DNA from: Gigaspora margarita
Lineage: Eukaryota > Glomeromycota > Glomeromycetes > Diversisporales > Gigasporaceae
DNA length: 64,000 nucleotides
Reading direction: 5' to 3'
Assembly: GCA_009809945.1 (NCBI GenBank)
Contig: WTPW01000853.1
Location: 60,535 to 124,534 of the forward strand
Shown: positions 1 to 15,423 of the stretch, in pieces
Layout of the letters: each line of letters starts with the position of its first letter
How positions within the stretch are numbered: the stretch's first letter is position 1
Made by a program: the position numbers and the translations under genes
The notes under the pieces: generated by a model
What the model saw: the letters and a program-made list of their open reading frames with translations, nothing else
Database searches by the model: none
Told to the model about the DNA's origin: nothing

Positions 1-193
1 AAAAAAAAGCAAAACAAAAAAACTGGAAAAATTTTTTAAAAAAAAAAACAAATAAAAAAAATAAAAAAAAATGAATAAAAAAAATTAATTATTATTGCTA
101 CTCCAAACTGCTAAGTACCAAAAAAAATTATAAAACAAAAAACTTTCAATACTTGCTTGTATCATATAAAATTGTAGCCTAACTTTTAAAATA

Positions 194-1371
194 CAGTCAG
201 ACCTCCATAAATGCAACCTCCATAAATGCAATACCTCCCTAAATGCATGTTTTTGTCTTGTCTGTAAGAAATTATTAGTGCTAAATGCATGTTCTATATT
301 CTGTAAATGCACGTTCTTTCAAATAATTTTCTATATTATGCTACCTCCCTAAATGCACAAGGACCCCTGAATACTAATGTTATATATATATATATAACCT
401 TTGTCTTTAAACTTTATATAAGTGTACACTTAAATTTTATTATAAAGTGTACACAAACATTAAAGCAACAGTTTAAGTGTACGATATATGTTTAAATAAT
501 AATTTTAAATTTATAATTAAGTGTACAACATAGTTTTAATTAAAAATAAATTAATGTACGACAAAGATATAATAAATGTTTAAAATTATATTACTTTAAA
601 AAAAAGTAAAAGTTAATAATTATATTTATGTTTTAAAATTTCTATTAATTGAAATTGGTAATATTCAATTTTATATAATGTTGTAATCTACAAAAGTTAT
701 ATCTTTTTGTGAAGCAACAATATTATATTATAGTACTAAAGAGACCTTTATTCAAGTAAAATAGAAACTTATCTCCTAGTAACTATTGAGTTAAATTATA
801 TATATTCTCTATATAGTACATACCAATCATTGTAATACTTAAGCAAACAATATTGATATTGTTCTAGAATTAATTAAGAGACAGGTATATAAAGTTGATA
901 CTAAATTATACACAATAAATAAATAATATCACTATTATTGATTTTACTAGGTTTATTAAATTTTGTATGTTATATATTTATATTTATATATTATGTACGA
1001 CTAACTATTCTTGCACAATAAGTAACTGTACGACATATCTTTTTTGATTTTATTAATTAAGTGTACATCAAAGGTTGAGTTAAGTTGTTATTAAAAAAAT
1101 AAGATTTGTGTAACTGTATGATAAACATTTTAAAAAATTTAGTCTAAGTGTACTACGAACGTTTTATGCATATATTCAGGGGTCCTAATGCACATGGCCA
1201 ATCACATTTTAGTATTTAAGATAGGTTATACAGTTTTTAGTAGAAGTTATACAAACTTGATAATCAAATCTTTAAAGCTGCAATTTAATTGGCACTCCCT
1301 AAATGCAATACCTTCCTAAATGCACGTTGTAGTCTTGTCTGTACACGTTGCATTTATAGAGGTTTTGACTG
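194..1371. mobile_element. TA-flanked inverted-repeat element (pogo/Tc1-like, non-autonomous)
   Basis: The left end CAGTCAGACCTCCATAAATG and the right end, which reads inverted as CAGTCAAAACCTCTATAAATG, form terminal inverted repeats of about 25 bp. They are flanked by TA at 192-193 and 1372-1373. The sub-terminal motif CTCCCTAAATGCA is repeated several times at both ends. CAGTC tips with a TA duplication are typical of pogo/Tigger-like elements (family knowledge). No transposase frame is visible. The middle is occupied by a second element (360-1186), so the original element was only about 0.35 kb. Confidence 0.8.
360..1186. mobile_element. hAT-type non-autonomous element nested in the TA-flanked element
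   Basis: The inverted tips AGGACCCCTGAATA (360-373) and TATTCAGGGGTCCT (1173-1186) are bordered by a perfect 8-bp direct repeat, AATGCACA, at 352-359 and 1187-1194. This is the hAT signature. The inside is non-coding and AT-rich. About ten copies of a motif close to AAGTGTACGACA lie all in the same direction, clustered near the two ends (about 420-560 and 990-1155). The AGGACCCC tip recurs in the elements at 36456 and 40698. Confidence 0.8.
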
Positions 1372-1373
1372 TA

Positions 1374-2457
1374 TGATATTTGATTCTGTAATTTATTTTA
1401 ATGTTGTCACTTAATTGCTAAACTTGATTGCTATTATACTACTAGTAAAATAATAAAACCTTAGTGAAATAGCAAAGCCTATAAAATACTGGTGACTCTG
1501 ATTTTGAAGAAAAAGAAGTATAAGTTGAAGACAAAAAAGAAAGAAACAAAAAAAAACAAAAAAACAAACTTCTAGAAAAAAAATAGGCATAACTTTAAAA
1601 TAACTCTAGCTAAAAAAAAACAAACAATTAGATCATACAAATTTAATTATTTGGTTTTCATAATATAAATTTTTTAAATTAATTCAGCTAGCTAGTTTTT
1701 TTTTTTTTTATAAAATTTCATATAAAAAATTTCATAAAATTTATACTGTATTTTTGTAAAATAACAGATATAGGTGTTATTTAAAAAATTTTACTCTTTA
1801 AAATATTATACAATGTCTTAAAATAATATTTATATGTGTTCCTAAATAATGCACATTCTATATAAAATCTAAATTTTGTCAAACTTGCATAAAATCATAA
1901 TGCCAAACAGGTTTATATTGTTTTTATGGGATTATTTTCAAAAATAATTTGCTTTAGCAAATTTCAAGTACATGTAGAAATTATGAAAACCTTACTATAT
2001 AAAATCAGGAATTCCAAATTATTTAATCTTTAATTCATACTAATTTAGTATTATAAAAAAAAAACATAATTTATAACAATAATGCAAAACTCAATATTGT
2101 TATTTAATAACAACTTCAAAGTACATTTTTGATAGTAATTCTTTTTTATCCCAATATTTAATGCAATTGAGTTGTTCAATTACTTAAACATTACATAGGC
2201 TAAGAAATTTTATTTTATTTTTTACTTTTTTTTAGCAATTGCTAAAAAGAAATTTTGTTTTAAAAATATATCATAGATCTATAAAAAATATAAGCTAATA
2301 AAATATAAAATTATGAAAAAAAAGTGATTGCTAAAAAATTTTGTCTTAAAAATAAATTATTATTGATGATTTTTTTATATCAGTTTTATATAACTAGTAT
2401 TTATTTGTTTGTATATATATGAGAAGTATTATATTTGTATTGAAGTACATATGTATA
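1374..2457. other. AT-rich stretch, no gene seen
   Basis: Long A/T runs and short inverted words only. I found no open frame with coding character, no clear inverted-repeat element and no RNA gene. Confidence 0.6.
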
Positions 2458-2459
2458 TA

Positions 2460-2633
2460 CAGTCAACTCCCGCAATAGTCACATGCTAAAATCAGCATTT
2501 TATGGGCCTATTGCGAAATTGTGACTAAAACGAGAAAGAATTTATATAGTTTATATGATCAGATAAATAAAATTAAGGTGACTATAGCGCGATTGTGACT
2601 ATAGCGAGATGTGACTATTGCGGGAGTCGACTG
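2460..2633. mobile_element. TA-flanked miniature element, CAGTCAACTCCCGC tips
   Basis: The 174-bp element starts CAGTCAACTCCCGCAATAG and ends CTATTGCGGGAGTCGACTG. The inverted repeats run about 23 bp, with TA at 2458-2459 and 2634-2635. The word GTGACTATAGCGNGAT is repeated inside. It is related in its tip to the elements at 194 and 43678 (pogo/Tigger-like, family knowledge). It is too short to code. Confidence 0.85.
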
Positions 2634-2691
2634 TACATATCAGTTTTCTCTTGGTACTACTACTTTAGTGATTGTACTCAGCCAAAAAAAC

Positions 2692-3422
2692 GTTACTCAG
2701 TTAACTGACGAGTAAACCCATGGGTTACTCGAGTAATCCCCGGGCAGTGTTGTACATGGACATGGACATGGACATGGACAGTTCATGTTCATGTCCATAT
2801 TATGGACATGTCTATGAATATGAACTGTTCATGTCTATGGATGTCCATGTCCATGACAACACTAAATTTGCTGACATAAATTTTAGCCAATAATGTACTT
2901 GGACATTTGGACATTTTTTATAAATATTTGGACATTGTCCATGGACATTTGTCCATGTCCAAAGATTGGACTGGATATTTGTCCATGTACAATATTGATC
3001 ATTAGTCATTATATGAACTGGACATTTGGACATTGTCCATGGACTGGACATATCCAATAATTTGCTTGGACATATGTCCATGTACAACACTGTACCCAGG
3101 TATAAAATCTTACTCATTTTACTCGAGTAAGCTACCATATAATTGGTTACATAAATTATTGTAGCCAATCAAATTTTACATTTGTTCTATTATATAATTT
3201 GTTTGTTATAGTATATAAAAAGCCTTGTGTTTAATTATACCTATTAGTTACAATTTATTATTAATATTTGATTACCCAGGCATTATTTTGATCTTTCTAC
3301 TTGGGTATTACCCAGGTATATCTACTTGGGTATTACTTGGGTAAATCTACTTGAGTATTACTCAGGTGAATCTACTTGGGTAATTCTGAATATTACTGGT
3401 TAACTAGTTAACCGCGAGTAAC
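2692..3422. repeat. Inverted-repeat element rich in TACTTGGGTA/TACCCAGGTA words
   Basis: The ends GTTACTCAGTTAACTGACG (left) and, inverted on the right, GTTACTCGCGGTTAACTAG are partial inverted repeats. The right half (3270-3400) is a loose tandem array of TACTTGGGTATTACCCAGGTA-type units. CTCGAGTAA occurs on both sides of the element inserted at 2745. No duplication of a target site was certain, so the superfamily is open. Confidence 0.5.
2745..3092. mobile_element. hAT miniature element saturated with GGACAT/ATGTCC
   Basis: The tips CAGTGTTGTACATGGACATG and CATGTCC...CATGTACAACACTG are inverted. The flanking octamers are TCCCCGGG (2737-2744) and TACCCAGG (3093-3100), which match at 6 of 8. 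The whole body is built from GGACAT or its complement, in both directions. A 118-codon open frame across it is only a translation of this repeat. A sister copy lies at 23174-23485. Confidence 0.75.
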
Positions 3423-3762
3423 TTGGATAATACCAACTTAGATACAATCTCTATACTACTTGTATATAACACACATAGGCGTTATTTGAAAACTTAGATT
3501 TATTAATATAAAAAATTAACAATTGTTTCAAAATAAGCCCATGTGCATACTCTAATTAATGCACATATACTCAAACTAATGCAGAGATAGTTATTATTTC
3601 ATGAAAATACAGTATATATAATTTTTTTAAAATTCTATCTAGTTATTAAAATATATAAAAAAATTTTTCAAATTTTCAAATTTTGACCTAGTCAAATTAT
3701 AAAAACCAATTGATAAATTTTTGTGACCTTATCAAATGATAATCATTGTTTATATATAGAGT

Positions 3763-4402
3763 TAGTACTACAAAAAAGAAGTAAATTGACAATTTTTCAA
3801 AGATAATTTTTTTTATACAAATCAATTTAAAATAAGATCTGGAATATTTTTTATTTAAAATACAAAAGCAATTATAATAAAAAATTTTGTAGTATAGCTC
3901 TTTAAAGTTTGTATTTTCTTATAATTTGGAAAAATATTAATAGAAAAAGAACAAATCATTTTTAGTAACTTTTTTTTTAAATTTTAAATTAAAATATCTT
4001 AACAACTACTAAATTAAATTTAATAATTTTTTTTGTTTTAATTCTATAAAAGGAGTGACAAAAATCAGGTAATTTTTTTTAAAGAGAGTAAAAAAAGTTA
4101 AAATTATATATAGAAACCTGACCAAATCTATATTAAGAGGGAGAGGGGAGTAGGCCTCTAATAAAAAATAATCAGATAATTAATAATATGGCCCTAACTA
4201 TATAAAATTAAAATAAAAAAAATTTATTAAATTTGATTTAATAGTTAAGTTATTTTAACTTAAAGTTAAAAAAACTTTAATTAGAAAAAATTTGTTCTTT
4301 TTCTATTAATATTGCTCTATTTATTATATATTTATAGCATAAAAATTGATTTTCTAAAGATTTTTTGTTTTGTTAATTTACTTTCTTTTTGTAGCACTGA
4401 GC
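3763..4402. repeat. Foldback element with a second inverted-repeat unit nested inside
   Basis: The outer arms (left AGTACTACAAAAAAGAAGTA; right, inverted, AGTGCTACAAAAAGAAAGTA) pair over about 40 bp. Inside them, about 3936-3980 and 4280-4316 form another pair around ATTAATAGAAAAAGAACAAA. That pair encloses the TTAATTCTATA-centred palindrome type seen elsewhere in the window. It is non-coding. Confidence 0.6.
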
Positions 4403-4659
4403 CCACATAATCACCAATCTCAAAAATGATTGGTCAATCATATAAGGGTCACATAGTAACAGGTTGTTATTATATTTTTGTCTTATTAAAAAACTTTTAA
4501 ATAATAAAACAAAGTTTTTATTTAAAAATTTTTATTGTAAAATTTTTTTTTTAATTAATATTTTTAAATTTTATATGTTTCTATCTATATAAAAATTTTA
4601 TTTTTAATGCAAGTTTTTAATTTTTAAAAGTAAATTACAAAGTTGCAATAATACAAGTT

Positions 4660-4975
4660 GTACCATATTTTTTCAAAAATAAGCTACCTTCAAAAGAAGC
4701 TACTCCCCTTATTTTTAAAAAATTTTTTAAAAAATTGTTAGCAGTTGTATATAAAAGTCTAAATTTTACTAAGTAAATTTCAAAAGTGTCATTAAGTAAA
4801 GTTGTTTAGAATATCGAAATATACTTAAAATAAAAATTGGTAATATTTGGACAACCTTTTATTAGTATGATTTTTAATTTTTCAAAAAATTTAACAATCT
4901 AAAAATAAGCTACTCCTATGTTTTTTGTATAACTTTTTGGTCAAAAAGGGTAGCTTATTTTTGGAAACATATAGT
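4660..4975. repeat. Foldback miniature element, AAAATAAGCTAC arms
   Basis: TTTTTCAAAAATAAGCTACC near 4668 is inverted at about 4945 as GGTAGCTTATTTTTGGAAA. AAGCTACTCC is repeated inside in the same sense. The ends are approximate because no target-site duplication is clear. Confidence 0.5.
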
Positions 4976-5719
4976 AATCCTTTTTATAAACTACAAAATT
5001 GTATTGAAAGCAGAAGGCTAGAGCTAATATTTAATAAGTTAACCAAGAATTAGTAAATAATTTTTTTGATTAAAAATTTTTTTAAAACTGTCTATTTTTA
5101 GCTTATAAGCAATTTTTACTTTTTTCTTATAATATAAAATTAAATTTTACTAAAATATAATTCTTATTATCAAATATTATCAAATAAAATTTTATTTAAT
5201 ATTTTAATTATTTTTTTTTTCTTAAGCAGTTTTGTTTTTATTTTCTTAGAAAATTTATGTAGTGGGTAATACTTAGAAATGGAAATGTTCTATTTTGAAA
5301 TTAAAATTTAATAATTTTAAAATTATTCAAATAATTGATTTTTGATATTTTATAATTTTTTAAATATTGATTGGTTGTATTTTCTGTAATTTGATTGGTT
5401 ACTTAAAAAAAACTTATGACTAAAAAATAATTATATAAATTTATATTATTACAACTTAAATTACAAGTCAATATTTATTATTAAAATATATTTTAAATTA
5501 TTGTTTTGCAATTATAAATATCTATTCTTTATATTCAATAAAAAAATTTTTTTTATATGTCCTATTTTGGATCGTTCATATAAAACACAGAATTTTAAAC
5601 TCTAATAACTTGATAACAAATAATTTTTTAAAAAATTAAGGCTGCTATTTTGTAGTAAATTGATTTAGTCTTAAAATAGTAGCTTCCTTTTTCTGTATCT
5701 TTTCTGTATTATAAGTTAT
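4976..5719. other. AT-rich stretch without a gene; one small hairpin
   Basis: Nothing coding was seen. A hairpin near 5640-5690 pairs AGGCTGCTATTTT with AAAATAGTAGCTTCCT. The element at 5722 begins shortly after it. Confidence 0.5.
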
Positions 5720-5721
5720 TA

Positions 5722-7505
5722 CATCAGCGAATTATATATACGTAATCTTACGTAAGATATTACGGCCTGTAATATTACGAAAATCTTACGATTGTCACGG
5801 TGTATTACGTAATATATTACGTTAGATTACGGTAATATTACGGTTATTATTTCGAAATATTTCGAAATATACCAAATAAAAAAAATGCAAATTACCTCCC
5901 CCCACAGGGTCGCGTACTCATGCAGATCAATAAACTAATGCGTGCAGGAGGTAATATTTTGATATTTTCGCATTGTTTCGCAATATTTTGGATCATTTCG
6001 CATTGTTTCGCAATATTTGGCAAATTTTCGCAAAATTTTAAAAAATAAATAAACGATATACATATTCACATAATCATACTTTTTACAGGTTTTCGCTTTA
6101 TTTCGCAAGGTTTCGCAATTTATTAAAAAATTTTACATTTTTTTATTTATTATTATTTTTTTATTTATTATTATTATATATTATACATATTATATTATAC
6201 ATTATATTTTAATTATTATACATTTTTTACAGTATTATTTTTACATTATTATATATTATTTTAAATACTTTCGCACTTCTTCGCTTCTAATTCTATCACT
6301 ATATACAAAAAACTAGCCCTACACACTTATTTCACTCACCCACAGTTAGTTATTATCTTCGCTTCTTTGTTTTCTATTGTCTTCACTTTGACTACTTCTT
6401 TTGTTTTGGCTATAAACTTCGTTTCGCACTCTTTTTCTAAAAACTTCAAAATAAAAACGTTTCTTAGAAGTGTTGGTTTTTGCAAATTGCTGAGGAAAGT
6501 CGCAAAGTTTCGAAGAAGTTAGGAATAACTAAAATAAAATTTAAAAAAATAAGTAAAAAAAAAAAACAAAAAAACCAAAAGTGTAAGCAAACTAATAAAA
6601 AAATAAACGAAGCCCCAAATCTTCGTAAGAGTTCGCGTTCTTGTAAATTCAGAAATTGCAAAAGTCATGTTAATGTTCTTGCGAAATGCCAAAAAAGTTG
6701 CGAAGTACCGAAAAAGTCTGGGTTGTTTTTCGTGCAAAGTGCCAGAAAGTAAGGGTTCTGTTTTCGCAAAGTGCTGAAATATAATAATAAAAAAAATTTT
6801 AAAATAAAACAAAAGAAAACAAAAACAAAAAACACGAAACGAAAAAATAAATGACGCGAAACCTTGCAAAAACTTGTACAAACTTGCAAAACCATGCGAA
6901 AACTTGCAAAAACTTGCGCCTAACTAAATCATTCTCTAAAGAAGCTTTCTTGGTGTTCTTGATTATGTCGGAAGTCTGAGTAGACATGCGAAAGGTTTCG
7001 AAATGTTGTATATCTTCTTGCAAAGGTGTCTTGTAAAAGTGCCGAAATAAAAAATAATTAAAAAAAAATTAAAAATAAAAATGAAAACAAAAAAACGAAA
7101 CGAAAACAAAAAATGAAACGAAAATAAAAAATGAAACGAAATAAAACAAAAAAGCAAAAGAAAAAAAATAGAAGATCTAATTATAAACAAAAGATCTAAT
7201 CTGATCTTGTAGTACAGAATTTGAATATCATCAAATTATTTTGAACTATTTCGAAAAATCAGTCTAATGCGCGATCCAGGTTACAGACCTACTGATCCTG
7301 ATCCAGCTTGGTTTCCTAGTCCTAAATTATTTTGAAAGGGATCGAAATATTTCGTTAACCTATTTCGAAATATTTTGAAATTACTTTTGTAATATTTCGA
7401 AAATTTGATAATTCGAAATATTTCGAAATATATTACGTAATATTTTGCTTATATTACGGTTCGTAATATCTTACGTAAGATTACGCTATTATAAATTTGC
7501 TGATG
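5722..7505. mobile_element. CATCA-tipped 1.8-kb element, copy 1 (TTACGTAA palindromes)
   Basis: The ends CATCAGCGAATTATATATAC and, inverted on the right, CATCAGCAAATTTATAATAG are flanked by TA (5720-5721, 7506-7507). The sub-terminal zone is packed with the self-complementary words CTTACGTAAG, TTACGTAA and TTTCGAAATATTTCGAAAT. The interior is A/T-skewed, with words such as CTTGCAAAAACTTG. It shares TAGCCCTACACACTTATTT-type sequence with the copies at 23652, 26229 and 38631. Open frames of 60-120 codons here are Lys/Asn- or Phe-rich translations of A/T runs, not genes. No transposase was seen. Confidence 0.75.
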
Positions 7506-7507
7506 TA

Positions 7508-8173
7508 GCTTTTAAAATTAGCTATTTTATTGCCATCTCTAAGTGTTCCGCACTGTAGATACAAAATAATATATAATAATAAATACTATATTTAATTTTC
7601 TATTTAATATAAAAACCATTCAGCTTCCCAAATTGGTGCTTAAGTGTAACTTGTTGCAACAAGTTTTTCCTCCCAAGAAGACCTTTTGTTGCTTATCTGA
7701 TTTTTTTATTTAATGGTAGCACTTGTTGGCCATGATATTTTAATTTTTAAAAAAAGTAGATTATAAGTATATTTATAGTATTTTTTCAGACAAATTTGTC
7801 TAAAAGCCTACAGATTAAGAAATAAGCTTCAGAATAATAACCAACTAGTTAATAAAAAATATATTATATATAATATAGAATAGATTTTATAAAATAGTAT
7901 AGTTTTTAGTTATAAAAAGTTATTAAATAGAAGTAAGTCTCTAAAATTTTAGTTAAAAAAAATATATAAAAAGAAAAAACTAGTTATCATAAAAGAAAAA
8001 AGAAAGTAATAACTATATTTAACCAAAATAACTATGAATAAAAACTGCAATTAAGAGCAAAAAAACAATTAATAAAAAAGAAAAAAAATACAAGAAACAA
8101 GCAATCTATATAATAATTACTTCAGAATCCAAGCCAACTTGCTATGGTCTTTAGGTAGTTTACGAGTTTGTTA
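7508..8173. other. AT-rich stretch, no gene seen
   Basis: It contains short self-complementary words (for example AACTTGTTGCAACAAGTT near 7650) but no coding frame and no resolvable element. Confidence 0.5.
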
Positions 8174-9292
8174 TAAACTACTTTACAGAAACTAGCACTT
8201 TTTTTTGATTAGTTTAAGATAGTTTAAGATAATATTAAAGTTATTATTATTATTTTTTTTTATAATTAAAAGATTATTTTAAGATTTAATATCTAAAAAT
8301 AATATTATTATTATTGTTTAATAATTATAAAATATTATAAAATAATCATATGATTATTTTTTAAAAGGGAATAGAAATTTGTCGCACCCGCGACATGTCG
8401 CACCCCGTGATTCGACCAATCAAATCGCCCGATTTTGTAGACAAAAAAAAATTTTTTAAAAAACTAAAAATTCTACTAGTAAAATATAAGAATAAATAAG
8501 CGATAACTATATATGTAGTGTAAAATTTTATTCTGAACAACTTTTTCTAAGTTACAAAGATAGATTATCTTAGTAAAAAACGACGTTTTATAAGAAAAAA
8601 CAAAAATTTCCAAAGTTAGCACATATAAAACTTTTTTTTTTACTAATTAAATCTATATTTATGTTTACGTATTATATGCAAAATTTTACGCTAAACAACT
8701 TTTTCTAAGTCAAAAAGGTAGTCTGTTTTAGTAAAAAAAAAGTTTTATATGTGCTAACTTTTGAAATTTTTGTTTTTCTTATAAAACGTCTTTTTTTACT
8801 AAGACAATCTATCTTCCTAACTTAGAAAAAGTTGTTCAGAATAAATTTTACGTTATATGGTGTGCTATTTTATATATATATTACACTTTATTAAGTAAAA
8901 ACTTTAATTTTTAAAAAAAAATTTTTTTTTGCCTACAAAATCGAGCGATTTGATTGGTCGAATCAGGGGTGCGACATGTCGCGGGTGCGACAAAAAAATA
9001 TTCCCTTTTTAAAATTATTTTAAGATGTTCTTAAGATTTTTTTAAGATTTTTTTAAGATGATTATAAGATTGTTTTAAGATTATTTTAAGATTATTATAA
9101 GATTATTTTAAGATTATTATAAGATTGTTTTAAGATTATTATAAGATAAGATTATTATAAGATTATTTTAAGATTATTATTAGTATTATAAGATGATTAT
9201 AAGATATAATTTTATTAATTTTATTATAATCTTCAAGATTATAATAAATCAATGAAAAAAAATTAGGTAGTTTCTGTAAAGTAGTACAACAA
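8174..9292. repeat. Outer foldback with TTAAGATTAT minisatellite, enclosing an inner foldback
   Basis: ACTACTTTACAGAAACTA (about 8178-8195) returns inverted as TAGTTTCTGTAAAGTAGT at about 9268-9285. Between the arms and the inner foldback lie direct runs of TTAAGAT. The longest is 9010-9215, where units like TTTTAAGATTATTATAAGAT repeat about 15 times. It is non-coding. Confidence 0.65.
8360..9012. repeat. Long-armed foldback element with CGCACCCGCGACATG arms
   Basis: The left arm TTAAAAGGGAATAGAAATTT, GTCGCACCCGCGACATGTCG (from 8361) is matched inverted at 8960-9012. A second, longer inner pair, about 8520-8640 against about 8730-8860, contains AACAACTTTTTCTAAGTTA and CTAACTTTTGAAATTTTTG. 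Almost the whole 650 bp can therefore fold into one hairpin. The CG-rich tips stand out from the surroundings. Confidence 0.75.
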
Positions 9293-9449
9293 GTTAATTT
9301 AAATATTTAATTAATATTTGTATAACTGTTAATGCACTCTATATTGTTAATATTTTTAAATTTTATTTAAAAAATATTTTTTAATTTTTTAGGTAAATTT
9401 GTTTAGAATACAGTTTAAAAAATAATTTTAATATTTAACAAAATTTTTT

Positions 9450-9638
9450 GGAATTGCTATTGCTACCCTCGTTTTTGCTAATGCTACCCTTTAACATGAT
9501 TCCAACCTTACTAACCTTCTAATTCTATAACTATATTAAACAAATATTTCATTTGTTTCAAAATTTAAAATTAGGATCAGAAGGGTTAAAGTTATATAAG
9601 GGTGGTATTAACAAAAATAGAGGGTGGCAATAGCAGTT
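9450..9638. repeat. Miniature foldback, GGAATTGCTATTGC tips
   Basis: GGAATTGCTATTGCTACCCT at 9450 is inverted at about 9600-9638 (AGGGTGGCAATAGCAGTTTT). A partial sister begins at about 9676 (AAATTGCTATTGCCACCTTT) and runs to about 9885. The GGAATTGCTATT tip is the same as that of the giant palindrome at 25749-33234. Confidence 0.6.
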
Positions 9639-9896
9639 TTTAATTTTTTTGTATTTGCAACTTGTTACAATAAAATTTGAAAATTGCTATTGCCACCTTT
9701 CTAATATGATATTAATTTTATTGATTCTTTTAATCCTAATCCTAAACCTAACTATATAATTATATTAAACAAATAGAACTCATATAACTTTAATATTTTA
9801 TTTGTTTCAAAGTTAAAAATTAGGGCCGAAGAGTTAGAGTTATATAAAAAATGGTACTATTTTATAATGAAGTAGACATTTAGGGTGGATATCGTT

Positions 9897-10026
9897 TACT
9901 AGCTGCAAGGGTGATTGTTATCAGTTTGTAGTAACTACAATTGATTATAAAATAATAAATTATAATTTTTTATTAATACTAACTTAACTGGTTGCAATTA
10001 ATAGCAATTATTCCTGCAGCTAGTAA
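9897..10026. repeat. Small foldback, CTAGCTGCA arms
   Basis: ACTAGCTGCAAGGGTGATTG at 9897 is inverted at about 9990-10026 (GCAATTATTCCTGCAGCTAG). The element is about 130 bp and non-coding. Confidence 0.55.
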
Positions 10027-10383
10027 TCGAATCTGCCCCATTTAAAATTTTCTGATGTAAATTCATGTAATTTGCTATATGTCTGCAAATTTGCACTACA
10101 AGTTATAGTTATAAATATTTTTTAAATATTATTTTTATAGCAATTTTAATTATGATTAAAAGTAGATTTTAATAAAATTTTAAGTAATTTGTTTAAAATT
10201 GCATATAGGTTAACAACTTTATCTTAAAAATATAGTTTTTTAAATATGGTTTCAGTTATTCTAATTTAGAAGCGTGTCTATATGACATGTCCGTAAAATT
10301 TTTTTTTGTGCATTAATTTTTACATGTGCAAATTTTTTGGCAAAAGGCATGCCTTAGGCGCGCTGGGGATGCCCAAACCTCTG

Positions 10384-11206
10384 CAGTGATGGTAAATGAC
10401 TTAAAATGACCCAAATGACCCAAATGACAAATGACTAGTCATTGGGTCATTTCGAGGCTCAAATTACCTAGAAGGTCATTTAACATATGTTAGTTAATAT
10501 TCTAATGCTCTTTAGCCAATCAGAATTGGCCGCCAAACAAAATTAAAACATAATCAATAATTGTAGCTATAAGTCAATTAATATTTATGTCTTAAGTAAA
10601 GTTGTTCGAAATAATAAATTGCATATTTCGAACACCTTACTTAAGACATAAATATTAATTGACTTAGTAAAATTTGGGACTTTAATCTATAGCTAAGATT
10701 ATCGATAAGGAAAGTAATAAAGTTTGATAACTTTTTATACGAACAATTCGACCAATAAAATTATTTTATATGCCAATGAACTAAATGAACTTAATAACCA
10801 AAATGATCTTGTCATGATTTAATAGCTTGGAGTTATTTAAATTTCGAGTTATTTACCATTCCTAGGTGGGACCGAACATATAAACTTTTATTGAGTTTGG
10901 GCCCGAGTCTACAAATACCTAGCCCAACTCAGCTTACTTCGAAACCTATACGTATGCATTATGCAGTTAAAGTTGATCAATCTATGTAAAAAATATTAGA
11001 TATGGGATACAAACTCTATATGCACGATGGCCTAATGACTAAATGACCCTCAAATGACCTCGGTCATTTCTAAATGACCATGGTCATTTGGTCACGAGCC
11101 ATTCTAAATGACCCAAAATTGAGATGACCGTTAATGACCGGTCATTTCAGGGTCATTTGAGGTCATTTGAAAAATTTGCAAATGACCAGGTCATTTACCA
11201 TCACTG
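10384..11206. mobile_element. hAT element saturated with AAATGAC
   Basis: The tips CAGTGATGGTAAATGAC and GTCATTTACCATCACTG are perfect inverted repeats. They are flanked by a perfect 8-bp duplication, AACCTCTG, at 10376-10383 and 11207-11214. Both ends are dense with AAATGACC or its complement. The middle has its own perfect-looking hairpin (about 10572-10666: GTCAATTAATATTTATGTCT and its complement). No transposase is visible. The intact duplication suggests a fairly recent insertion. Confidence 0.9.
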
Positions 11207-11371
11207 AACCTCTGTGCCCTGGTATCTATTACAGTTTAAAAATAAATATAATCTAATATTTTTTTGTATAAAATGATTTAAAAATAATTCAGTAATATAA
11301 AGTTTCAACTCTTTTAAAATCTTTCAATTTTTAATAAAAATAAATTTTATCATACAAATTTGTAAACCTAA

Positions 11372-14690
<3,319 letters not shown>

Positions 14691-14699
14691 TTCGATTAT

Positions 14700-15420
14700 T
14701 CTAATTGCAATTTTTTTTTCACACAATCCTCTTAAATAGAACGCAGCGACTCTGCGTTCTTGAAATAATCTGATTGTACCATCTAATAATAATTTCCTTA
14801 ATTTAGGATATACTATGTGTGTGATGACTCAAGAGGGCTTCAACTATCGTCTTTATTAGGATTTTATGTAACGTACATGCTTACATATACTGAAGTCCTT
14901 GGGTCAAAATTAATGATCGGCGCTCTTTGTATGTACGTATATGCTTAACTTAACGCATATCGTACATCTTGACGGCCAACAAAGTTTCTTGAATTTTAGA
15001 TTTTGTGTAATGATAATCTATGATTTAAACTTAGACCAGTGACACTTCTATTATACCTTTGCTCTCAAACGGTGATTTTCCTAGCAGACTACCCATATAC
15101 AGTAAACTTCCGTCACTTTTACAGTAGGAAAAAACGCGTTTACTAAACCTGAATTATATATCAAAATTTTATGAACAAATATAATTAGTATTTGAGATAT
15201 ATTAGAATTGGAACTTCATTTGTTTTAAATTTTTAGTAAATACCCGTTGTATATTTATGTATTATGTTAAACTCGGTACAAGTAAATTCGTCTTTAAAAT
15301 TAAACGAAAATGCTATTTTTAATAATCTAACAACAGCGAATACTTAAATTAAAAAGATCGATTAAGTAATATCGCTAACTATAAATCATTTTATATTTTT
15401 ATTTATTCAACGGCTCCTAA
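14700..15420. other. Upstream region of the acyl-CoA synthetase gene, no gene seen
   Basis: Less A/T-extreme than the repeat zones. It presumably holds the promoter of the minus-strand gene ending at 14690, but I cannot point to a specific element. A fragment at about 15100 (ACAGTAAACTTCCGTCACTT) resembles a decayed CAGTC-type element tip. Confidence 0.4.
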
Positions 15421-15423
15421 TTG

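Noticed and set aside
2812-3168. 118-codon minus-strand open frame
   Set aside because: It translates the GGACAT repeat of a hAT miniature element (MDICPS, WTMSKCP and similar echoes) and crosses the element's border.
6464-7190. Several overlapping open frames of 65-120 codons on both strands
   Set aside because: They are Lys/Asn- or Phe/Leu-rich translations of A- and T-runs inside a CATCA element, with no motif and no splice support.
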